64,000 nt of DNA from Eudorina sp. 2006-703-Eu-15 (GCA_003117195.1 BDSI01000131.1:157627-221626), one strand, 5' to 3'. Counted from the first letter of the stretch, positions 36,486 to 51,000 are shown. The notes: generated by a model not told the origin, from the sequence alone. Made by a program: numbers and translations.

Positions 36486-39003
36486 GTGCCTTTCAAATCG
36501 GCCACAGATAGATAGATTGAAAGAATGCGTAATGCGTATCTATTAATACTGTTGTGAAAGCAAGGCTAAACGACAACCATTATTCAGACACGGAAATACA
36601 CATTACGGTATACAGCTGAACCCTATCTGGGCGCACAAAACTTTCGATGCTGCCCAGTGCTTTAGGAGATCATTGCGCCATAAAGTTTAATATTGCAAAG
36701 ATTCCGCCGCCGAAATAATGTACCCTTCAGGAACCTAAATTTCAGTCGGTCTGTAGTATCAGAACATTTAATACACCATGTAGTTAGCATTCGGAGCCAC
36801 TTATCCAGGTCTAAGCTTGGAGACTCGCAGCAGCGCATGCCGTACCTTCCACATGCCAGAATAATTGCCATAACTATTTTTTTATGAACTATTGCTTGGA
36901 TCATCATACTGTGACAAGATTGTATTTCGACGCAGTGACCTAACTTTACAGTTTTACAAGAGTTAAACTTTACTATAAGCTCTAAAAGCATTCAACGGTC
37001 TAGCCTGAGCGTTGTCTGTGCAACTGTCCGCCGTGTCCTTTTATTTGCACTCAAAGTACCTTTGCTCTACCCGTTCAAGGCCGCACCAAGGGGAAATCGT
37101 CAGGAAATCGTTGACGACGAGCAACTCGCACTCCCAGGTGCGACGGTTTGCGGTTCAAGTAAACGTCGAAGCCATATTTATAATTATTTGCTTGGCTGGA
37201 CCGGAGACCGAGTTTCAGGCCGTAAGGCCACATTGTGCTTGGCGTGTTGGCGACTACGCGAACGCATCCATGATTAGTTTCTTCTGGCAGGTGTGCGTTG
37301 ATATTGGCGCTTTTGGTGGAAAGACCTGTGTTGCCGGGCGCCAACTCTGCCGCGGTTCTGAAGGCCGGGGGGAGAGGTGTCTTTGCGGGCGTGAAAATCA
37401 GCACGTGGCGTGCGAACCCTCGGTTTCATGAACACCGGATCACTGGACCGTCTTGCACGCAAGGATGAGCGAACTCGCATCGCATCGGGGTTGGTTTATC
37501 CCAACCAACAGAAAGCCGGTCTCCCAAGCTGCGCACCGACCCACCTAAAACTCGTGCTGCCGCATGCACCTCCGTCGCCGGTTGGGGGCCCTGTTCGCCG
37601 GTTTCGCTCGGTAGGGTTGCTGCGTAACGGCCGTGCCGGCGTTGCCACCACGCCAACGGTCCGGGAGGTGGTGCCTGGGCCCCCTTTCAGTACTCATCTC
37701 TACACACGTTGGTGACATCAACTTGTGTGCTGGAGATTATACCCGGCAAAGCACACGCACCCCATCGTGACGTCACTGCAAACACTACTTGCCCTATTTT
37801 GCCCTACGGGGGCGGCCCACCCTCCCTTGTCGTCCCGCAGGCTGTTGATTTAATATGCACAACACAGCGGCACTGGAATTTACCTCCGCTCGCTGCTGTT
37901 ACAGCACCTCCGTTGCTGCCGCGGCGGCCGCCGCAGGTTACCTCGAAGCTGCCGTTGGCGCCGCCGCCGTAGCAGCCCTGGACGGGCCGGCGGCCTGACA
38001 GGGCGCCGCGGCATCGGCTGCCGATGGGGGCCTTCGCGCTCGGAGGCCGTGACCCCTTCGCAAACAATAGGAGCAGCAGCAACAGCAGCAGCCGTGGACT
38101 GGCGGAGAAACGCAGGAACATTACCCTCGAGACCGCGGCCTTGGCACTGGGCCCTTGCGACTGTAGCTGCAGCCGTTGAGGCGGCAGCCGCGACATCGTG
38201 CTAGCGTTGAGGGCGGTGTGCGAGCCAACTGCAGCAGGCAAGCGGCAGCAGACGAAACGGAGGCTGTGGCAGCGGCGTGGGAGGGAACTGAGTGACCGCT
38301 GACCCTTGGGGTGATAACCAGCGGCGGCGCTGGAAGTGTCAGAACGGGAGTCCGCGGACGCATCCGCCTGCGGGCGCCTCGGCGAAGCTTGATTGCGTGA
38401 TTCATTGCAGGGGCGCCAGGCTGCTGTGCATTGCAGCCCCGGCGTGACAGGAGGCGCCGCAGCAGCGCTTTTTTTCGTCACGTGCGGGCGAGTTGGATTA
38501 CGAGGGCGAGTTGGATTACGACTACTAGAAGCACCACTTGGTACTGCCACCACGCAATTGAAACAGAGACAGCTGCAGCAGCAACGCGGCGGCGCCGCGC
38601 CGCCATAGCCGGCGCGGGAGTGCGGCGGGTGTGTACAGATTGCGGTGCAGTCGATAGGAACCAGCGTTCGAAAGCAGACAGCACCACCAAACCCAACCTT
38701 GACGCCTTTCAGGGAGGGTAGCAATCCTTGCGGAAGCGGCGGAAGCCGAGTATTTCGCCGCTTGGCCCCGCTGTGAGGCTCCTCGGGCGCGCCCACTTCA
38801 AAAGGCAGCGCTGCGACGCCGCCGCACAGTGCGCCGTCGCAAGGTAGTGATATCCCCGTCCGCGGTTGGCCCTCGAGTGGGAGAGGGGCGACCCGAGTGG
38901 TCAGCTAGCTCTAGGGATATCAAGGCGGGGTCCTCAACGTTTTGGCCACCACAGTTGGTCGTGGTGGGGGGTGTAGCTAAGCTAAGACACCGCGGGCCCA
39001 GCC
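36486..39003. other. Divergent intergenic region between NOM1 and EF-hand gene
   Basis: About 2.5 kb separating two divergent start codons (36485 minus, 39004 plus), so both promoters should lie here. The 36490-37060 part next to NOM1 is AT-rich; the 37700-39000 part next to the EF-hand gene is GC-rich with GCTGCTG and CAGCAG runs. A 330-codon frame on the minus strand (38796-37804) exists but has no domain and unusual Cys/Arg/Leu composition. No defined core promoter element is recognisable. Confidence 0.55.
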
Positions 39004-42000
39004 ATGCCCTCGCAAGTACCCCAGGCACTGGGGGCAGCCGACCGGCTGCTGTCCTTCTATGGAAATGAGCTGCTGGCGCGCAGCGGCACCCTGGCGTCCG
39101 TCAAGTCGTTTGGCAGCCAGGCCAGGTACGGCATATGCTGCAGGCTGCTGTATGACACGGCGTGCGTTAGTCCTGTCGTCGCGTAAAATTGGTAAATGGT
39201 AGCGATTAAGGATGGCAAAATGGGACTCCGGGCGGGGGTTACGGCTTGGGGCGGAGCGTGTGTTGCGCGGATGGCCGATTGTGCGTGCTGCTGACATGAC
39301 TGCACCTGCTACGTGCTTTCGCGCATCACTTGGGCTGAGCTGGTTACATGTGATACCAGGTCTGAAACAGCGCTTGATGACTCGTAGGTCGTGTGCGACT
39401 GCACGCCAGCGGCAGCTTTAGCCGCACCTGGGCTCCTCAGCTGGGTCCTACCCACTCTGAGCGGGTTCTTTCCCTAAACCCACTCTCCCTCCTGTGCCGC
39501 GGCTTCCCCCTCGTACCCCGCGCTGCGCCTGACCTCACAGCGCCGCCCCTACGGCAGCGGGCGCTGCCGATGAGGGGCGGCCCTCATCGCGCGGCCGCCC
39601 GGACGGCAACGACGTCGTGATTGATCCGTACGACCTCAACTCGTCGGACCTGGAGTCATCGTCTGAGTCAGGCCTGGACTCGGACGAGGGGCGACAGGCC
39701 ATGTCGGAACCCGGAGACGATACGGACTGGACGGCATCAGGGTACGGTGACTCGGAGGAGCCCGATGATCCCACCGCCGGCTTCGACGGCGCCGCCGCCG
39801 CTAGCGTGGCGCCGAGCCGGCAGCTCCGCGGCGGCAACGCCATGGGGACCGTCGGTCGCTCCCGAGCGGGCAGCGTCGCGGCGGGGTACGGCGGCCGGTC
39901 GCATGCCGGCTCCGTCGCTGGCGGGGACGGGATGTCGGTTGGTGACCCCACAGGGGCGCGTTTGAGGGGCTTACACACCTCCAACTCGATGCGCAGCCGG
40001 GTCAGCATCGCGGCAACGGCCGTAAGCGGCGTCGGCCGTGCTGGAACCCTGTCCAACTTCGCGTCCTTCAAGTCGCGGGCGAGCACGATCGCTAGCAGCG
40101 GTGGTGGTGGTGGCGCTGGGCCCCGCGGCGCGGGGGGAGATCTAATCTCCTTTAAGCGCCGTGCCACTGCCGCGGCGGCAACGAGCGGTGCCGGCGCCGC
40201 CGCCGGCCCGGCGTCCTCGTTCAAGTCGCGGGCGAGCAATCTGAGACCCGGCGCCGCCGTGCCGCGTGGCAGCGTGGCGGCGTCCTCGTTCAAGTCGCGG
40301 GCGAGCACACATGCTGGAGCCCCAGCCAGGGGATCCATCTGGACGCGGCTGCTCAGCAACAACGCCAGTGTGGGTGGCGGCAGCGGCGCCGCCGGCGACG
40401 GCCCGCAGCGGCGTCCCGGCGGTGGCGCCGGCACGCCGCCGATGTCGGTGTGCTCGAGCCGGTACACCGCGCAGCGCGGCGACACGGCCGGGGCGGGCCG
40501 CAAGAGCCGCCTCAGCGGCAAGAGCGTGCGGCGGAGGCTGCTGCGGCGGCGCGGTTGGGATTTCGAGATCACTCCCGGCGAGGTAAGGACGGGCCCGGGT
40601 CGGGACCGCCTTGCCGACGGCGCGAGAGGGTGAGGGGACCTAACGTCCTTCCCGTACATGCGGGTCTGCTCGCAGAGTGGTGAATCTAACCCGGCAGTCT
40701 GCCTGCGTGCCCTTTCGGGAATCCCATGCCCCGTGCGCACAACCCTGCCAGTGCCCGTACTCGCCCCGCCCGCCATCGTTTCTGTCACCCCTGACGCTGT
40801 CGGTACCGTCCACACCCCGACCCCCAGATCGATTTCCATCTGGGTCGCCAGCTGCCTGACGTGCTCACCCGCCCGCAGCCCACCGTCAACTCGGAGGTGG
40901 GGTGCGGTCGCTGAGGGCGGGTTGGGACGGCAGTTGATTCTGTTCGGGTGCACAGAGGTGGGCCTGGGCCCCACTCACAGGGCTTGGACCTCACCCGCTG
41001 TCCCTTAGCGGAGGGCGGGGGCCCGCCTGGACCTGGGCCTGAGTGCCTTTTGGCACGTGGAGTAAGGGCGTGGGGAGGCAGTGCGCGGCAGATGTGGCGC
41101 TTGGGGGATCGGACGGACGGTAGGCTGGGTGCTGCCCGCGCATGGCGCGGCGGTGCACATGCCGCTGATTAGCTGATGTGGATGCATGCGAGATTCATAT
41201 GCTTTCCGTAATTGCACGCGTGCCCCGGGTCAGATGAAGTACCGTATGTGCCGTACATGCCATGTCGGCACAGGATGAGGAGGAGGGCGAAGGCGACGGT
41301 GGCGACGACGATGACGACGATGACGGGTCGCTGTCGGCGGGAGGGGACGCGCCGCCGCCGGGGGCGGCGATTGATTCGGTAAGCTGCGTCCCCCGGGCCG
41401 TGTCATTGCGGCGTGCGCCCTCGCTCGCAAACCGGCCTCAGAGCCCTCTGGTTTGCATAGGTGGCAGCAAACCCGGCGCCTCTCTGTCTTTGCCGTGGCC
41501 ACAATTGCCGTCGCATCAAAGCTGTGCTGCACTCCCCGGACGCCGTATGTTCCATGGAACCCGCCAGCCAGCCAGCCAGCCAGCCAGCCATGATTCCCTG
41601 GTGGGCGGAAGAGTTACGGTAATCTTTAAGGGTTCGCGAGTTGGCACGCGTGACGAGTGCGGTGTGGATATGTCTGTCTTGGGGATGATGACAGACAGGC
41701 TAACTGCTGCTGGTCGTGGCCGTTCGTGCATGGTGCTGCGCGACCGGATCATGCTGTTGCGGAGGCATGCCATGGCAGCCTGGATAACCCCGCGCTACCA
41801 CACCCCCTGGCTTTCTGTGCTGGTCAGAGGTGGTGAGGTCGGTGACTGGCAATGAGGCCCGCGTCTCAGCTCGGCGAATGGCGGTTCCCCTGATGGCACC
41901 GCAGGCGATCGTGTCTGCAGACACCCATAATCTCAGTCGCCGTCCCCGACTGCGACTGCCTTAAGGCCACCATTGCGCCATAATGTGATATGATGTAATG

Positions 42001-45000
42001 TGTTGGGAAGCGGTACCCCCGACCACCCATCCGACCCAGGCCCGTACGTCCCCCATACATGTGCCCTCCCCTCCCTTTGCTTCCCTTCCTTTTCCCTCCT
42101 CAGATCAAGACGTACGCCAAGGAGCGGGCGCCCGAGGTGCTGTGGTCTGAGCGGCTGCGCTCCGCCAAGCTGACGGCGCGCGCCACGGGTCAGACGGTGA
42201 CGGTGCGCGGCCGCCTGGACCGCAAGCGCCGGCGCGACCTGGCCAGGAGGGTGAGCAAGTGCGGGTCGGGGATTGTGTGTCCCAGTGACGCGCACGGGTG
42301 CCGGCACAAGTGAACCGCAGACACCGTGAACTACTTCCGTGGGTGGGGGAGGAACGCATTCGCTGGAAACAGCGAACGATAGGGTGATGGATAGGCTATA
42401 AGTTGGTACCCTTGGCCTGATCCTCCCCTCCCGACCGTCTCCCGTGTCGGCGTCGATCCCCCTGCTCATTCTTCCCCTGCCCCGCCTGCGCCACCGCCGC
42501 CGCGGCTTCCTCGTGACCCCGTCCCCAGATCCAAAAGTGGGACAACCGCGAATGGTTTGCCAGCCGGAAGCGCACCCCGCCCGCGCCGCCGCTGCACCCG
42601 GCCGTGGTGCGGGTCATCGAGCAGTGGTTCGCGCTGGTGGATGACGACGGCAGCGGCACATTGGACCACAGCGAGCTGCTGGCGGCGCTCAGGGTGGGCT
42701 TGTTCGGGGGGAGAAGGGGGGCCGGGGCGCGGGGCGCGCCTATGGTTTGGGCCTGGAGGGTTGCGCGGCGTTGCGGCCTGGGGGGCTGCGCATATGGATG
42801 CGGATGCGGTCCGTGCTCGACACGTGGTGGCTGTTGTGGTCAGCGGGAGAACCACCCCGTGGTTGATGTCATCAACCACAGGGTTGATGTCGGGGCTGCC
42901 ATCTCACCGTGGTGAATGGCAGGGACTAGGAACGGCGTGTGAGGAAAACTTGTACCACGTTCATCCATCCAACCCCACCTCCACACGCTCCTGGTGGCCC
43001 AAACGACGCCACGGTACGCCCGCTCTCCCCCTCCCCCACCCCGCGTTACCAATGTCCTATACCCTCGCCCACCCCAGGCCTCCAACGTGCCCGTCTCGGC
43101 AGACAACATCAACGAGATGATTCAGCTGATGGACCTGGATGGAGACGGGGTCATCAACTGGAAGGAGTTTGAGACGTTCTTCATGTAAGGAGTAGGGGGT
43201 CCCGAAGCTGCAGGTCGTAGGGGTGGTGCGAGGGCGGGGGCCCGTGATGCGACTGGACGCGTGAGACAGGAACCAGTACGAGCCTCGCCCGCCCGCTTTG
43301 GCGCCGACCCAATCACCGGCGCGGTGCGTGACCTCCCAAACCTGGGCGCCATATCCGCCCTGGCCCATGGTAGTACCCCATGGCCCAGGTCGTTAACTGA
43401 AATACTAAACACCTGCCGTCGCCCATGTACAGATTGCCAAACCCCTCCCCCGTCATCTGTCCGTGACTGATGCGCATGCGGCCACCCCGGACGTGTCCTG
43501 CGCCGTCCCCCTCCCGTACGGCAGGTACGAGTTCGCGGCGGGTAAGAACCTGCTGTCGGGCGAGTACGTGCTGCCTAGCGGCGTGGCGCTGCCGTTCGGA
43601 GCCATGATCGCCAAGCTCAAGCGGAACAAGCTGCTGAGCGACCTGACGGAGGTAAAGGGGGTTAGGGGTCGGGGACGGCTGGTTGGGCTGAGGGGTTGGC
43701 AGGGTCCCACGGGCTGTTGCCCCGCATGCGCGCACGTGTCGAGAAAGGGGCCAGTTTGGGTGGATTGCCGGGAAGATCTGTCCATTGGCACCGAGACACA
43801 AGTGGTTGCATGGCGTACGGTAACACAGACTTTTGTTGGTGAGCTGGCCACGGGCTATCCTCTAACATACTGGAACGACGTGCACCCCACCCCCCCCCCT
43901 CGCTTCCTGTCCTGTGGCCCTCTCTCCTCTCGTCGCTCGTCGCCCGCAGGGTGGACAGGCCCGTGCCAAGTGGACGCAGGTGGCGGACAACCCCATGGAC
44001 ATGGAGGTGCGCTGGAAGGGGAGGAAAGAGGACATGAGAGGGGGGGGTGCAGATGGGTGGTAGGCCCCTTAACACGTGTGCACCGGGATAGGCAGGGTAG
44101 GCAGGGGTTTGCGATTAGGGGCCGGTGGGGTGGGAGCGGGGGGCGGAGGTTTGGTGCAACGCCGTGTAGCCCGCGCCCTTATCTATTGCAGGTCCTTGTG
44201 ACGGCGGCTTGAGGACATACCGTAGGGGGCAGTGCTAGTCTGCCAGCGTGACCCGATGCGAGCATGGAAAGGCGGTGGCGATGACCCTTCTTTGGTCGTT
44301 GCGCCTACAGGCGCGGCCGTTCGGTTCTAGGGCGTGCGGGCGCGCTTGCGTTTGCGGTCGGGTCAGGCCAAGCAGTTGGGGGATTGCGGACGTGGTCGGT
44401 CCGCCGGCTCTCGCGGATGTGCGCCCACGCGCTCTTAACTGACGTGCCGGATCCAGTCCGCGCCGCGATCTCCTGATCTGCCGCTCCCATGCTCTTGTCG
44501 TATGGGTGTTGGTGTGGGTGCGCGCTCTTTATCACGGCACCACGCGCTGCAAATGCCTGCAGGATGAGCTGGGCATGATGGCGGCGGTGGAGATGGCGAT
44601 GGAGGAGATGAAGGTGAGGGAGCGACGGTGCTGGCCAGGTCCGGAGGGGCGGCGGGGTTCCGGGACGCGCGGAGTGGAGCGTGCGTGGCGAGCTTGGGAC
44701 GCGGCGCATGCACGGAGTGCCGACATGTGAAATGAGGATGAGGGCTGCGCGGCCGCGCGGTGCAGGAGAAAGGGCGCCCCTCGACTTTGCATAATGTCAA
44801 AAAGCAAAGAAGATCCATGCTTATGTGTATATGGTGAACCCAGCCGTGTTTGTGTGTACTGGTGTACACGTGTTGCAGCTGCATGAGGTTCAAGAGCACA
44901 GCGCACGCATTAGCGCAATCCCACTTGGCAGGGAGCGTGCGGAGCTCCCCCGCGCGGGCGACGGTTTCGCTGTTCCTCCTGGGCCTTCAGTTTTGGCGGC

Positions 45001-48000
45001 TGTTGCTCGGAGCCGTGACGCTAGGGTTGCCTTGTCGTGTTCCCGACCCCGAATCCCGCCTGCAGAACCCCGCGTTAGCTCGGCAGCGCAACCGGGCGGA
45101 GAAGGCTCTGAACCGGCTGCCGCCGCACCTCCGTACCAAGTCCATGGGGCGGCATCTGGAGCGACACCCGGAGATCACGGAGAAGGTGCGGTCCGCGCCC
45201 GCTGGGCGGCGCAAGGACCTCAACCCACCGTATGCTCGCCCGCGTCATCTCTTGAGCCTGACCTCGCCGAGCGCAACCACCTCGGCAAGATCGCAACCCC
45301 TGGCTGAATGCCCTTCCATGAACTATTGCACTTGTCCGGTGCCTTTTATTACGGGGACTGGGACACCGGGGATGGTGGAGTCAGCGGAAGGGTTGAGCGC
45401 CTGGCGCATGTTTTGCTGTTCTTCCCCGCCCGCAGCTGCTCCGCGCCAGCTCCATCGCGCCCTTCCTGCTCAACACCATGAAGCGCTGCGCCTCCAGCAC
45501 CTCGGATGTCATGGCACGACTGGGTACGTTGGTCAATGGCACCGCCCCTCCGCAAGGAGCCTGTGCAGCCAGCTGCCACTGCACGCCCGTCCTCGTCCGA
45601 CCTAGCAACCCCCGCCCCGCCGCACCCCCTCATGTGGGACCGCAATGCACCGCACCGCAAAGGTTTATGGCCCGCGTCGTGCACAGCGCCATGCACAGCG
45701 TTCTGGTTGGGGCAGGCAGTCGCCAACCCCAGTAACCCAGGATGCCAGCTCTGCCAGTCCACCGCCCCCTCGGGACGCGGGTCCATGGCGCGGCTGTGTC
45801 AACGCGGACCCCTCGTATGCGTCAGCCGCCGGATCCAGTTGCTTTGCCCTGCCGCCCATCCGCCCTCCCGCCGCTGCTCCGCCTCTACTTGTCGCCCCCC
45901 GCAGCGTCCGCGGGGTCCCAGGGCTCCGCCAACAGCTCGGCGGCCCCCAGCGTCGTGTCCGGTGTCAGCAGCGGACCCGGCAGCGGGAAGCAAGGGGGGA
46001 GGGTGAGCTGCGGCGTCCAGTGTCTGCGCGGGGGTTGAGACGGACGCGATGGGTCCCGACGCGACCCTGCAGCAACCTCGGCGCGTGTGTGGGCGAGAGC
46101 GTGCCGGTGTCCCCCGGGGGTGCGATCAAGGGGGGCGCCGCTGTAACTGAATCATTTGATGGTTCGAGTGTCCGTTGTTGTGGTCATCGGCAGCAGCAGC
46201 AGCAGCAGCACCACCACCGCCACCACCGCACATGGGCTTTCCAGTGGACGCCAATGTTGTCTTTTGCCAACTTGCCGAACGGCTCGCCATACTCGCGGCC
46301 ACCACAAGCACAGCCTGTGCCTCCATTCCAACACGCCACAGCACCTGCCCGAGGCCCGAGGCCCTGGAGCTAGCCTCTTGACCACTGCCACCGCCTCCCC
46401 CTTTGCCTCCGCCTTCTGCCCCCTCTGACGGTTTCAGGGCCGCAATGTAGATCTCAATGTGGCGGCCGCCCTGGCGGCAGGACTGGAGTGGCCCGTCAAC
46501 GGCGCCAACTTCTACAACCGCCGCGCCCGGACTATCCTGCGGGTACGGGGCGTGGGGGCTTTGTGCCTGCGGCGCGTGACCGGCCTTTTTTTGGTGTGTG
46601 GGTTACCGATGTCTCGCCGTCAGCTGAGCCGGAGCACGCCTCGTGCTCCTCCCGCAGTCTGTCTGCCAGCGTCCCGCGGAGGCCCTGCTTCGGAGCAAGC
46701 AGCAGGCGATCCCTGCCAAGCCCGTGGCCGGTCCCGCCCCGCCAGTGGCCGCGGCACCAGCGGAGGGCGGCGACGAGGACGCGGCGCCCGACAAGGAGGA
46801 TGGGAAAGCCGCGTCGGCGGCTGGCGCGGCGGAAGCAGAGGCGCGGGCAGCGTTTGCGCTGCGGAGCGGCAGCCGGAGGAACCCGGTGAGGCAGGGGGCC
46901 CTGGCGGGCGTACATCCCCGAATGCATGGCAGCTGAATAGACCGGGGTAACCCTGAAACAACCATAAACCCGGGGTTCTGCCCTACGCCCATCTCTGGGT
47001 TATACTTGCCCCATTCCTAGCCGCAGGGGGGGAGTGGGAGGCGGGCAGGAGCATATCTTATGCGAGCTGAGCTTGGTGGCAGTGTCGAGATCCGGTTGAG
47101 AACGTGGCATTACCGGGACCTCTAGCGGCAATGACGGCATCGAATGCCGGCCAGCAGCATTCGATGCCGTGTAGGGACAGCATGGTAGGGTCAGCATGTG
47201 AAGGCGGTGAGGCCGTGGAGCCGTCTGGATGCCGTCCGCAGCGGGCCATCCCATGGTACAGTCTGACCCCTCTAGGTTCGTTTCTGGGTTTGGGTGTTTT
47301 CACTTGTACCCCCTCTGGTCCGACCGATCGGATGTTTGTTCGCAGAGCATGCGCAAGCTGGGGAGTGTCCGCAAAATGGCGAGCATGCGCAACAGCATGA
47401 AGATGATGTCGCGGGGGAGGAGCAGGCGGAGGGGCAGCGACGACGACGAGGAGGACGAGGACGGAAGCGACGGAGGACGGCCCCGGCGACGGTGAGGAGG
47501 GAGGGAGGGAGCTGCGGGTGGCATGGACCAACCGCCGGTGGGGGTCGTTGCCCGCACGGTTGTGGGACTGTGTCTCCAGCCGCGGATTCCTATTGGGTAA
47601 GGATCGCTCCTTCCGGAGGATGCGAACAGGGTGCAGGTTGATAGGGAAGGCACAGTGACGGGCATGGCAGCTTCCGTGTGAGCTCGGTCATCCTCGCCGG
47701 AGGACTCAGGGCGTTCCGGTTTTGTGAAGGAGATGCGCCTTCCTGGCAAAGGCACTGGGGCGCCGACGTCCGCTGCAACCGCAAATCTACCGCCACATTT
47801 GAGATGAGGGTTTCGGCTGAAGGCTATAACCAAAATTACAAGTAACGTGTTACGCGACTGCCGTAAGCGTCTGCCCCTTGTGGATGTCACGGTGCTGGCA
47901 ACGGCGCCCCATCCTCCTCGTCTTACTCGTCGTCCTCCTCCTCCGCCGCCGGTGGTCCCCGCCAGCTCTGACTCGTCCGACGAGGTCCTTCCCTGGCTGG

Positions 48001-51000
48001 TGAACGCCAAACAGCGGGAGGAGGAGGAGCGCGAGCGGCTGCGTGCCCAGCTCCAGGGGGGCGGCCGTCTGGGGGCCGGCGGCGGGGACGACAGCGAGGA
48101 CGACCGTGACGACAGCGATGATGACGACGTCAGTGATGATGATGACGATGACGACAGTGACGTGGGCACCAGCACGGCCGGAGCTGGGCATGAAGAGGAG
48201 GACGTGTGGGTGTCGCCCATGCTGCGCAGCTGGCTGAAGCAGGAGCACAAGCTGCACCGGAAGCGGCGGAGCAGCGGGCATCGCAACCTGCTGGGGCCGG
48301 GTCCTGAGCCGGAGCTGGAGACCGATACGGACGCCGCGCCGGCGGAGCCAACCAGCGGCGACGGGGCTTTGCGGCGTTCCTTCCATCCGCCAAAGGCCAG
48401 TGACGACGGTGAGGGGGAAATGCGCGCCCGGGGCAGCGGCACGGGCAGCGGCAGCGACGGCGAAACTGCCGTCGGCGGCAGCGGCGCGGCAGCGGCGGCG
48501 CTGACACGCACGACGCCACGATCCCGGCGTGGCAGCGGCACGGGCAGCCTGGCGCGCCGTCTGCTGGAGCGGTCGGTGAACTTGCCGCCGGAGCTGGCGG
48601 CGGCGCGTGACGCAGCCGCCCGGGAGCAGCAGCTGACCGCGGAGGGCGTCCGCAGCCCCCACACGACGGAAAGCGGCTTCACGTCCGCGGGTGCCGAGGC
48701 AGCGGCGGCGGTGGCGGTGGCCACTCCGTCGCCGCGCCTTACGCCCACGACGTCGCGGCCGCTGCTGATCCCCTCGGCGGGTCTGGCTGCGGAGGCGTCC
48801 TGGGGCCAGTCGGTCGACACGCCGACGCCGTCGGGGGCTGTGCCGGAAGGGGGCATGTCGGCGCTCCCGCCCGGTACGGCGCCGGCGGAAGGCAAGCCGC
48901 GGAAGCCCCGCCGGCGGATGCGCTTCGAGGACGAGCAGGTGAGGTGTGCAATGGCGCGTCGCTGAGTGTTCACTTGCATGAGAAACGGCGTTCCCTACCC
49001 TAGGGGGACGGAGTTGTCATCGTGCCGCTGGAGCAACAGCCTTGCAGCCCGTTTCTGCTGCCCGGACTGCAGCGCGCTCGCAGCTGCAGCCATCACGGCG
49101 AGGGCATTGTTGTGCTCCTCAGCGAGCATGGAGCAGGTTCCTTCCCTGCATGAAGCAGCCATTATTAGCCGCGATTCGAGGCGTTGGCCCCTGACATCGG
49201 CCGGACATGCGACCTGCGAGAGACGTGCTTGACGTCTCCGAGCCCCTCATGATACCGTACGTTTGATACTGGGTGCCGTGCCCCCGCAGGATGTGGCGGA
49301 GCAGACAGACGCAACTACCGACGCGGAGAAGGGCGCAGCGGCGCCCACGGGCGCGGGGGGCGGCCTGGCCGCCGAGGCCTCCTCCCAGTCCTTGGCCGCC
49401 GCTGGGGGCGGCGTCAGCCCCGCCGGCCCCTCCCTGCAGCTGCGCGTCCTGCTGCCCCAGCCGTCCCATCCGCACAGCGAGGGACGCACCATCTCCACCG
49501 CCGGCGACGCCTCAATCGCCGATGCATCCACAGACGGCGAGGACGGCGGCATCGGTGGCGGCAGCCGCAGCAGCCCCGGCGCCGCCCTCCGGCCCGCCTT
49601 CCTGCGCTCCAGCCTGGTGCCCGGATCCGCACCGTCCGCGGATCAGAGCGCCCTGGCTTCGCCTCGGGAGTCGGCGGCGTCGGAGTCGGGGGCGACGCCC
49701 GTGGGCTTGGGTCTGGAGCGAAGCGGCGGCGGGAGCGTGCTGCGCAGCCCCCGGGGAGGTGCGCGCCTCGCTATGAACGACTGCGGTGCCGCGCTGCCAT
49801 TGCCCACCGTCCCTCCCCGCAGTGCTTGTCTGCCCTCTGCCCTCTGGCAGTCAGGGCTGCCAATCATGTCTACAATTGGGGGGTTTGGCTCCGTCCATCC
49901 CCTCTCCAGACACACGCATGTGCGCCGGTGGACCGAGCCTGTGCCGCTGCTGATTCCGCAGCCGATTTGTCACCTGGCAGCTGTTGCCAACTCTCCGTGC
50001 GTGTTGGGTCTGGCTCGACCTGCTTGAAGGGATCTGCTCCTCACCGTATCTCGGCACCCTGAGGCCTCCGCTTGCTCCGCTACGGGCCCTGGGCCTACGG
50101 CGGGTCGCGGCCGGGACTGCGGGATTCCCCAGGCCATTCCGCAGTCCCAGCCGCGATCCGCCGTGCGCACACCTCACCGGCTGCGTGCATACCTCTGCCG
50201 CCTCAGCATGAATGCTGAGAGCAGCGCCGCGCTGGGGGCCTTGGTCGGCTCCTCCTTGTGTGCTCCTGCCGTACAGGGCCCCGCCCGCGGCTGTCCATCT
50301 TCGGTCCCCAGGAGCTGCCGACGCCCAGCGGCCACAGCGGCCCATCACGGCACTGGTCGGCCGTGTCCGGTGCCGCCGGCGGTTTGCCGCCCCCGCTGCT
50401 GCGGGGCTCCACCGCGCAGGCCACCATGGCCGCCAGCTCCACGCTGGACGGCATGTCGGTGGGGAACGGCCTGGGCAACAGCAGCGACGATGAGCCTCTG
50501 GACGCGGAGGAGGCGCGGGAGATGATGGCGGCCATGACCCTGGACCTGAGGAAGGTGGGGCGGCCCGCCTGCGCGTGTATTGCGATGCGTTGCGGGGAGG
50601 CGCAAGAGACAGGGCAGGGTGGAGCAGAGGTGTTTCCGGGTGGGACTGCATTAGAAGTGATACCATCACCGCCATCGCCACCATCACCGACATCACCAAC
50701 ACAGACTTAAGAAGCCGTTTCTATGACGGTTAAGGGTACAGGCGCCGCAGGGTGTGATAAGACCGGATAGCCTGGATGCGCCGTTGCGGGACCTGTCGGT
50801 GGTCCCAACAGAGTCGTCCAAATGTGTTACCGACGGACTCCCTGGATGCAATGCTTGGAAGGCAGCACGGGTCATGGCTCATGGGCACATGGCATTCGAG
50901 AGATTCTTCCAGCGGTAATGCTGCGGCGCGACATCGTACTCCGTGCTCCGTGCCACAGAGCGCCCGATCCCGACCGGCTAGCCATGTGCGGGTCCACCCG

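Noticed and set aside
37804..38796. 330-codon frame on the minus strand in the divergent gap
   Set aside because: No recognisable domain, odd Cys/Arg/Leu-rich composition, no supporting splice or neighbour evidence; likely a chance frame in GC-rich DNA.
47300..48979. 559-codon frame on the minus strand with poly-Ser
   Set aside because: Antisense of the EF-hand exon 16; the Ser runs are the complement of its Asp/Glu codons.
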